Assembly: GCF_002109495.1 (NCBI RefSeq)
Contig: NZ_LVJN01000020.1
Location: forward strand, 105,001 to 169,000
Length of the DNA: 64,000 nt
Direction: 5' to 3'
Source of the DNA: Magnetofaba australis IT-1
Lineage (GTDB): Bacteria; Pseudomonadota; Magnetococcia; Magnetococcales; Magnetococcaceae
Made by a program: the position numbers and the translations under genes
The notes under the pieces: model-generated
What the model was told of the DNA's origin: nothing
Seen by the model: the letters and a program-made list of their open reading frames with translations, nothing else
Database searches by the model: none
Part shown: one piece after another, positions 59,489 to 64,000 of the stretch
Layout of the letters: each line of letters begins with the position of its first letter
How positions within the stretch are numbered: the stretch's first letter is position 1

Positions 59489-59941
59489 TTACTGCATGGA
59501 CTTCAAGATGTTCTTACGCGAGTTTTCGATGCCCTCCTGGGACATCTCCACCGGCATGTAGTCCTCGGAGTGCTTGGCCAGAATGGTGTCGGCCTCGAAG
59601 GTCTGGCCCGGACGATAAATCCCCTCCACCACCACGCCCTGACCCTCGCGGAACAGATCCGGCTTGATGCCGTCGTACTTCACCTGCAGGCGCTTGTCGC
59701 CATCGGTGACTTCAAAGGCGATCTTCATGGTGCCCGGGGTCTCCATCAGGGTGCCGGTCTGCACCATGCCGCCAATGCGCACCTTCTTGCCCGCCAACTG
59801 CGGCTTCTGCGCGATCTCGGTGGGAGTGTGGAAGTAGACCAGCGAATCGGTAAACGAGGTGAACACCAGCGCCAACAGGGCGCCGCCCACCACCACCACG
59901 GTGGCCACCAACATCAGGGGCTTTTTATTCTTACTGGCCAT
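59489..59941 (-). CDS. ccmE: haem chaperone CcmE
   Basis: 150 aa. One N-terminal TM (about 9-29), OB-fold domain (VRIGGMVQTGTLMETPGTMKIAFEVTDGDKRLQVKYDGIKPDLFREGQGVVVEG) and the covalent haem-binding His124 in LAKHSEDYMP, with Tyr128 as axial ligand (HxxxY). It receives haem from CcmC and passes it to CcmF. Overlaps ccmD by 11 nt. Confidence 0.96.
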   Translation of the reverse strand: MASKNKKPLMLVATVVVVGGALLALVFTSFTDSLVYFHTPTEIAQKPQLAGKKVRIGGMVQTGTLMETPGTMKIAFEVTDGDKRLQVKYDGIKPDLFREGQGVVVEGIYRPGQTFEADTILAKHSEDYMPVEMSQEGIENSRKNILKSMQ

Positions 59942-60083
59942 GGCCGCGCTCCTGTTCTTCCGCCAGACGCTGCTGCAGACGCTTGAGCTGGCGTTGGGTC
60001 ATCAGGGTAAAGCCGCCATAAACGACGGTGGCGATGGCGTATACCGCCACCACATATTGGATATAGCTGGGCATCTCATGCAT
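59931..60083 (-). CDS. ccmD: haem exporter protein CcmD
   Basis: 50-aa frame. It reads MHEMPSYIQYVVAVYAIATV, then VYGGFTLMTQRQLKRLQQRL and an acidic/basic tail. One membrane helix plus the charged C-terminal helix and the position between ccmC and ccmE are diagnostic for CcmD, which stabilises the CcmC-CcmE complex. Its ATG lies 8 nt inside the ccmC 3' end. Confidence 0.88.
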   Translation of the reverse strand: MHEMPSYIQYVVAVYAIATVVYGGFTLMTQRQLKRLQQRLAEEQERGHGQ

Positions 60084-60795
60084 GGTCGCTCTCCGCCTCC
60101 AGCGCCAGGGCCTCGTCCTCCAGCGCGTCCAGACGGCGCTGGGCGCGGATGGCGCGGGTTTTGATCAAGGTCATATAGGCGCCCATCAGGATGAAGGCGA
60201 TGGCCATCACCGCCAGGGGCAGACGCATCTCCGGGGCCATGGTGATCATGCCATTGCCCTTGAACATGGCCGGTTGGTGCAGGGTGCGCCACCACACCAC
60301 CGAGAAGTGGATGATGGGCAGATCCACCGCGCCGATGATGGCCAGCACGGCGGTGGCCTTGGCGGCCTTTTGCGGGTTGTCCAGGGAGCTGCGCAGGGCC
60401 ACCAGGCCCACATAGATGATCAGCAGCACCAGCATGGAGGTCAGGCGCGCGTCCCACGCCCACCAGGTGCCCCACATGGGTTTGCCCCAGATCGCCCCGG
60501 TGACCAGGGTGACGGCGGTAAAGCAGGCCCCCACCACCGCCAACGCCTCCATGGCCGCATCGGCGCCTTCGGACTTCTTCCACAACACGCCGATGGCGCA
60601 GATGGTCAGCGCCACATAGCACAGCAGCGCCATTTTGGCTGAGGAGACGTGGGCGTACAGAATGCGCACCGAGTCCCCTTGCTGGAAATCAACGGGGGCG
60701 GTGAAGACCAGCCCCAGGCCGATCAACAGGGTTCCCAGCGCCGCCAGTCCCAGCAGTCTCTGTATCAGATCCACGCGGGCAGTCAGAAAGTTCAC
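60076..60795 (-). CDS. ccmC: haem-handling protein CcmC
   Basis: 239 aa, six membrane segments. The WWD motif WGKPMWGTWWAWDARLTSMLVL near 105-125 and the flanking histidines (ILYAHVSSAKMA and IHFSVVWWRTLHQPA) bind haem for loading onto CcmE. It starts at a GTG two bases from the ccmB stop, so translational coupling is likely. Confidence 0.96.
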   Translation of the reverse strand: MNFLTARVDLIQRLLGLAALGTLLIGLGLVFTAPVDFQQGDSVRILYAHVSSAKMALLCYVALTICAIGVLWKKSEGADAAMEALAVVGACFTAVTLVTGAIWGKPMWGTWWAWDARLTSMLVLLIIYVGLVALRSSLDNPQKAAKATAVLAIIGAVDLPIIHFSVVWWRTLHQPAMFKGNGMITMAPEMRLPLAVMAIAFILMGAYMTLIKTRAIRAQRRLDALEDEALALEAESDHA

Positions 60796-60796
60796 T

Positions 60797-61462
60797 TTAA
60801 TCCTCCACGAACCAGCCGAACGCCCACGGCGCCATGGCTAAATAAACGACGTCAAATACCAGCATCAAACGGATCCACGCGGCGATTTCCGTCGTCAGAC
60901 CCAAAACGCCGTTGGTGGCTTGCACCGCGGCGATGAGCAGCGGCGAGACCAGCGGAATCAGCAGCAGGGCCAATAGGGTTTCGCGCGCGCGCGCCGCCTG
61001 GGTCATGGCCGCCAGCAGCACCCCCAACCCGGTAAGCCCGAGGATGCCCAGCAGCACCACGCCGATGATCAGGTGCAGCGCGCCCCAGGCGTCCACGTTC
61101 AATAGAATGAGCATGAGCGGCAACAATAGCAGCGCCACCAGCGCGGTCAAGACCAGATTGCCCAACCATTTGCCCAGAAAGATCACCCCGCGCGGCATGG
61201 GCGAGAGCAGCAGCCCCTCCAGCGCGCCATCCTCCTCTTCGGCCTGGAACACCCGACCCAGCCCCACCAGGGAGGTGAACAGCAGGGTGATCCACAGCAG
61301 CCCGGGCATCAATTTCAGCGCTTCGCTGCGGTTGGGCTCAAGGCCCGCCTGGAAGATCACCAGCACGGATAACGAAAAGAACAGCATCGACGACAGCGTG
61401 GCGCGGCGGCGCAGATCCCCCACCACGTCCTTCCAGGCGATGCGGTAGGCGGCTCTTAGCAC
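60797..61462 (-). CDS. ccmB: haem exporter permease CcmB
   Basis: 221 aa, six membrane segments, ABC-2-type permease (LRAAYRIAWKDVVGDLRRRATLSSMLFFSLSVLVIF at the N-terminus, GALEGLLLSPMPRGVIFLGKWLGNL in the middle). Works with CcmA in releasing holo-CcmE. The GTG at 61462 overlaps the ccmA end by 7 nt; the frame is open further upstream inside ccmA but that is antisense-free coding of ccmA and not used. Confidence 0.93.
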   Translation of the reverse strand: MLRAAYRIAWKDVVGDLRRRATLSSMLFFSLSVLVIFQAGLEPNRSEALKLMPGLLWITLLFTSLVGLGRVFQAEEEDGALEGLLLSPMPRGVIFLGKWLGNLVLTALVALLLLPLMLILLNVDAWGALHLIIGVVLLGILGLTGLGVLLAAMTQAARARETLLALLLIPLVSPLLIAAVQATNGVLGLTTEIAAWIRLMLVFDVVYLAMAPWAFGWFVED

Positions 61463-62139
61463 GGTTGGGTCTCCTCCACCGGATCGTCGGCGTGTTTGCT
61501 CTCGGCAATCAGTTTGCCGCCGGTCATGCGCACTGCGCGGTTGGGCAGCGCCGCCACCCGTTCGGGGTCGTGGCTGGCCAGAATCAACGTGCCGCCGTGC
61601 TCCAGATAGCTGGCCAGCAGCCGATTGAGCCACGCCACCCCTTTGGAATCCAGCGCTGAATAGGGTTCGTCCAGCAGCAGCAGCGCCGGGTGGAACAGCA
61701 GCGCGCGGCCCAGCGCCAGACGTTTGCGCATGCCGGCGGAAAACCCTTTGGCCGGGCGATGGGCGAAGCGGCCCAGTCCCACCTCGTCAATGATCTTGCG
61801 CAGCGCCTTGTCCGACGGGCGCAAACCGCGCAGGTCGGCGGAGAAGCGCAGGTTCTCCATCGGCGACAGATGGCCGTACAGATGGGTGTGGTGGCCGATG
61901 AAGATCAGGTTCTCACGGGCGTACTCGCCCTGCTTGAGGACGTCGGTTCCGTTGAGCAGATACGCGCCCTTATGGGGTTTATAGCGGGTGGCCAGGATCG
62001 ACAGCAGGGTGGATTTGCCCGCGCCGTTATCGCCGAACAGGGCCACGCATTCGCCTTCGGCGGCCTGCAAATCGACCCCGTTAAGCACCTTCTGACGGCC
62101 AAAACCGTAATGGATTCCCTGAACTTGCAGGCGGACCAT
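61456..62139 (-). CDS. ccmA: haem exporter ATP-binding protein CcmA
   Basis: 227 aa ABC ATPase. Walker A GDNGAGKSTLL near 37-46, signature FSAGMRKRLALGRALL, Walker B LLLLDEPYSALD, H-loop ILASHD. First gene of the ccmABCDEFGH operon. The ATG at 62139 (MVRLQVQGIHYGFGRQKVL) has GGAG 7 nt upstream; the 90-codon in-frame extension is rejected. Confidence 0.95.
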   Translation of the reverse strand: MVRLQVQGIHYGFGRQKVLNGVDLQAAEGECVALFGDNGAGKSTLLSILATRYKPHKGAYLLNGTDVLKQGEYARENLIFIGHHTHLYGHLSPMENLRFSADLRGLRPSDKALRKIIDEVGLGRFAHRPAKGFSAGMRKRLALGRALLFHPALLLLDEPYSALDSKGVAWLNRLLASYLEHGGTLILASHDPERVAALPNRAVRMTGGKLIAESKHADDPVEETQPC

Positions 62140-62293
62140 GCACACTCCGTCGACGTTCGGCGCGACGTTGGATTGCGCCGCACGCTCCGGGTTTTCGCAT
62201 ACTGAGGGGGCTTGGATTGTACCCCGAATGGTTGCAATGGGGGAGCGCAAAACGCGGGGTATAGCAAAAAACCAACATGGTATTATATTAATA

Positions 62294-62302
62294 TGATATA
62301 AT
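62294..62302 (+). promoter_or_regulatory. extended -10 promoter for the toxin-like locus
   Basis: TGATATAAT, an extended -10 with perfect TATAAT, in the AT-rich 62270-62305. No good -35 lies 17 nt upstream, as is allowed for extended -10 promoters. It is about 50 nt before the start of the toxin-like gene. Confidence 0.5.
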
Positions 62303-62356
62303 TTGGGCTCTGGCGAGATATCGCCACCACCCAAACAGAATGGTAGGAGAAGGAGT

Positions 62357-63190
62357 ATGGGAAACGTAGATTGGAGAAACCTCGTCGGCGGCTGGATGCG
62401 CGAGTCCATGGCGAAGAAGGAGGAAGAGGAGAGGATGGCGCAGCAGCAAGCGCAGCAACCAGCGCAACGTTATGCGTCACAGTCTGTGTATCAACAAGCG
62501 CAAAACGCCGTAGAGCGGCCAGTACAGAACCCGGCGTATCAACCTATGCGGAATCCAGTATTTCAACCCGAGCCTCAGCCGACGCAGAATCCTGCGTATC
62601 AACAGGCGCCTCAACCGGCGCAACCGTCAACTCCGCGCCCTTTTCAGATGTATCAGTAAGCGCCCCAGCCTAGACAGCAGCCGGCGCCTCAACCGGGGCA
62701 GCAGTCACCTCCACAATTGTTCCAGCAAATTGGGTTGGCGAGGCCGCATGAGCGCTATAATCAGCTACCGGATTTGCAGAATCCACCTGTTTATGGGTGG
62801 GATTCCGTGGACCAGAATATGGAAACAACACGTCAAGGTAGTGATCTGAGTTGGATCAACAATGTGCGGGATAACGGAGAATGGGATTTTAAGAACAGTG
62901 ATCCAAAAAATCACTCTTGGGCGCAACGAGAGCGAGCGGGTAACATAAATTATGGAGCGACATGCGTTGCTGCCGGTTATGCCCCGGCGACGTGTTTGAG
63001 AGCAGGTGGTGTGTTCCAGGGGGCTATGGACTTGGTGCGTGGCAAGGGGTGGTATCCCAATAGTTCAGGCAGGCCCTGGGACCAAAATCCTGAGAGCTGT
63101 TATGGAGAGCCCGATGATGACTGCAAGCAGGTGATCGAGGGCATCCGCTATGGCCAAGAGGTTGCTCGGAGGAGGCGACTCGGCCAGTAA
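62357..63190 (+). pseudogene. polymorphic toxin (type 44-like) gene with in-frame TAA
   Basis: Continuous frame of 278 codons broken once by TAA at 62657-62659. N-terminal part, 100 aa (MGNVDWRNLVGGWMRE..., AGGAGAAGGAG site), becomes a Gln/Pro repeat linker (PAYQP, FQPEPQP, PAYQQAP). After the TAA the same frame continues as Gln/Pro linker (APQPRQQPAPQPGQQ). It then enters a C-terminal domain with WINNVRDNGEWDFK, GNINYGATCVAAGYAP, LRAGGVFQGAMD and YGEPDDDCKQVIEGIRYG, which resembles Bacterial toxin 44 as I remember it. No signal peptide. Lower GC than its neighbours. Either a nonsense mutation or programmed readthrough. Confidence 0.65.
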
Positions 63191-63196
63191 TTTTCT

Positions 63197-63232
63197 AAAC
63201 ACCCCCGGAGTAGCGCATCCGGGGGTGTTTCT
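63197..63232 (+). terminator. terminator after the toxin-like gene
   Basis: AAACACCCCCGGA pairs with TCCGGGGGTGTTT across 8 nt, a 13-bp perfect stem, 6 nt after the stop codon. It works in either direction. Confidence 0.8.
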
Positions 63233-63261
63233 AAATATCAATATGAAAAGATAGGTTTCAC

Positions 63262-63795
63262 ATGCTTGTTCAGAGGTTCATCAAAAGGCATCCCGTTTGG
63301 ATAGCGTTCCTCCTTGGCCTGTTTTGGTTTTCAGGCAAATATCTCTTTCTTTGGCCAGAGGCGTAATATCTTCACGCATTTGCAGACAAACAGCCGACTT
63401 TGATGGCGTTGGCAGAGATGGCGCAACGGGATATCCATCAAACAAGATCACAGCCCAATGGGGAGAACGCGAACTGTTGCTGGGTTTTCCTCGACTCCTC
63501 AGGGGATAAGCCATGGAGCAGCCGTTCCAGCACGGAGTTGGGTGAGGCGCGTCTTACTCAGTATGTGGGGAAAATGCGTGAAGTCGGTGTTGAGACCGTT
63601 GGGCCGCTGCGCAAGGACCCGGAACAAATTTGGTTCGTTGCTGAGAGAAAATTGGCTGGGTTCCATAATTATCACTACGCCAATCCCCCGCTCACCCACT
63701 GTGGCGCAGAGATCACAGAGATCACAGGCGGCATACCGGTGGAGAGTTGCACGCAGTTGGGTGCAAATTGGTGGTTTTTTACTGTGCTGGAATAG
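63262..63795 (+). pseudogene. putative immunity-type gene with in-frame TAA
   Basis: The frame opens with MLVQRFIKRHPVWIAFLLGL and one membrane segment, then meets TAA at 63364-63366 after codon 34. It stays open in the same frame for another 143 codons (YLHAFADKQPTLMALAEMAQ... ending WWFFTVLE). Position directly after a toxin-like gene, size and the single membrane anchor fit an immunity protein; I recognise no family. The downstream part could start at a TTG (63400). Its 3' end overlaps the opposite gene by 17 nt. Confidence 0.45.
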
Positions 63796-64000
63796 AGCCG
63801 ATGACCCGCCGTCGCCACACAATCAGCAGCGCCAACGCCGCGCAGGCGATGCCGATGGCCGCCGGGAACAGCGTCCCCGCCAGATTGCGCTCCTCCAACG
63901 CATACAGCACCAACCCGTTGCGCACCGCGTAGATCAGATAGAAGCTCGGCGTCTCCTCAAACGGACTGTCGTAGGCTTTGCGGATGGTCGGGCCAAAGCC
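63779..64000 (-). CDS. C-terminal end of a membrane protein (partial)
   Basis: 73 codons plus stop, open to the window edge. Reading minus: GFGPTIRKAYDSPFEETPSF, then YLIYAVRNGLVLYALEERNL, then a hydrophobic helix (LFPAAIGIACAALALLIVW) and RRRVIGSIPAQ. GC content returns to the genome norm here. One C-terminal membrane helix with a positive cytoplasmic end; family not recognised. Confidence 0.6.
   Translation of the reverse strand, partial: GFGPTIRKAYDSPFEETPSFYLIYAVRNGLVLYALEERNLAGTLFPAAIGIACAALALLIVWRRRVIGSIPAQ

Overview
The window is about 64 kb of GC-rich DNA from a Gram-negative bacterium. The evidence is a complete cytochrome c maturation operon (ccmA to ccmH), a flagellar operon with FliF, FliG, FliH and FliI, a sigma-54 type promoter, lipoprotein and periplasmic signal peptides, Hfq with HflX, and gmk-rpoZ-rsh. 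This fits the Pseudomonadota. A deep alphaproteobacterial or Magnetococcales-like lineage is only a hunch; no magnetosome gene is present.

Layout. 1-2013: 3' part of 23S rRNA, 5S rRNA and a terminator. 2088-9062: housekeeping run rplM-rpsI, argC, ferredoxin, yicC-gmk-rpoZ-rsh. 9193-13031: ridA and three envelope genes that overlap or nearly touch. 13049-30204: radC, dnaB, a LysR regulator divergent from an isochorismatase-type hydrolase, cvpA-purF, radA, a SPOR protein, a phosphohistidine phosphatase-like protein with a GGDEF/EAL protein, alanine racemase and a double-ACT protein. 30398-39857: a second SPOR protein and the flagellar operon flgB-flgC-fliE-(two tiny membrane proteins and a FliF N-terminal paralogue)-fliF-fliG-fliH-fliI behind a sigma-54 promoter. 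39948-41907: a RloA/RloB (AbiL-like) defence pair whose ATPase gene is a base-composition mosaic. 41933-54097: radical SAM protein, lipoprotein caspase homologue, beta-propeller glycosidase-like protein, asparagine synthase, SDR, miaA-hfq-hflX, two envelope proteins. 54483-62139: Fe-S aldo/keto reductase and the ccm operon (minus strand). 62294-64000: a low-GC polymorphic-toxin-like locus in which two successive genes each carry one in-frame TAA, then a partial membrane-protein gene.

The most unusual feature is a dispersed family of modular hairpin arrays in at least 15 intergenic gaps. The typical unit is a 17-nt hairpin of the form xxxGGGC-NNN-GCCCxxx. The outer stem bases differ between units but still pair, and units are joined by short G-rich spacers. 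Many arrays have a conserved head (TGTTTGCGTGAC then GCTTGCGCTGACTATTGGC) and tail (ATATCTTTCAT). One 234-bp copy is bounded by terminal inverted repeats (TATAGTCGCT) and is nested inside another array. A second copy with the same ends carries different hairpins. Arrays also sit inside operons (fliG/fliH, ccmG/ccmF, ccmF/ccmE), and one is linked to a decayed duplicate of the alr start.
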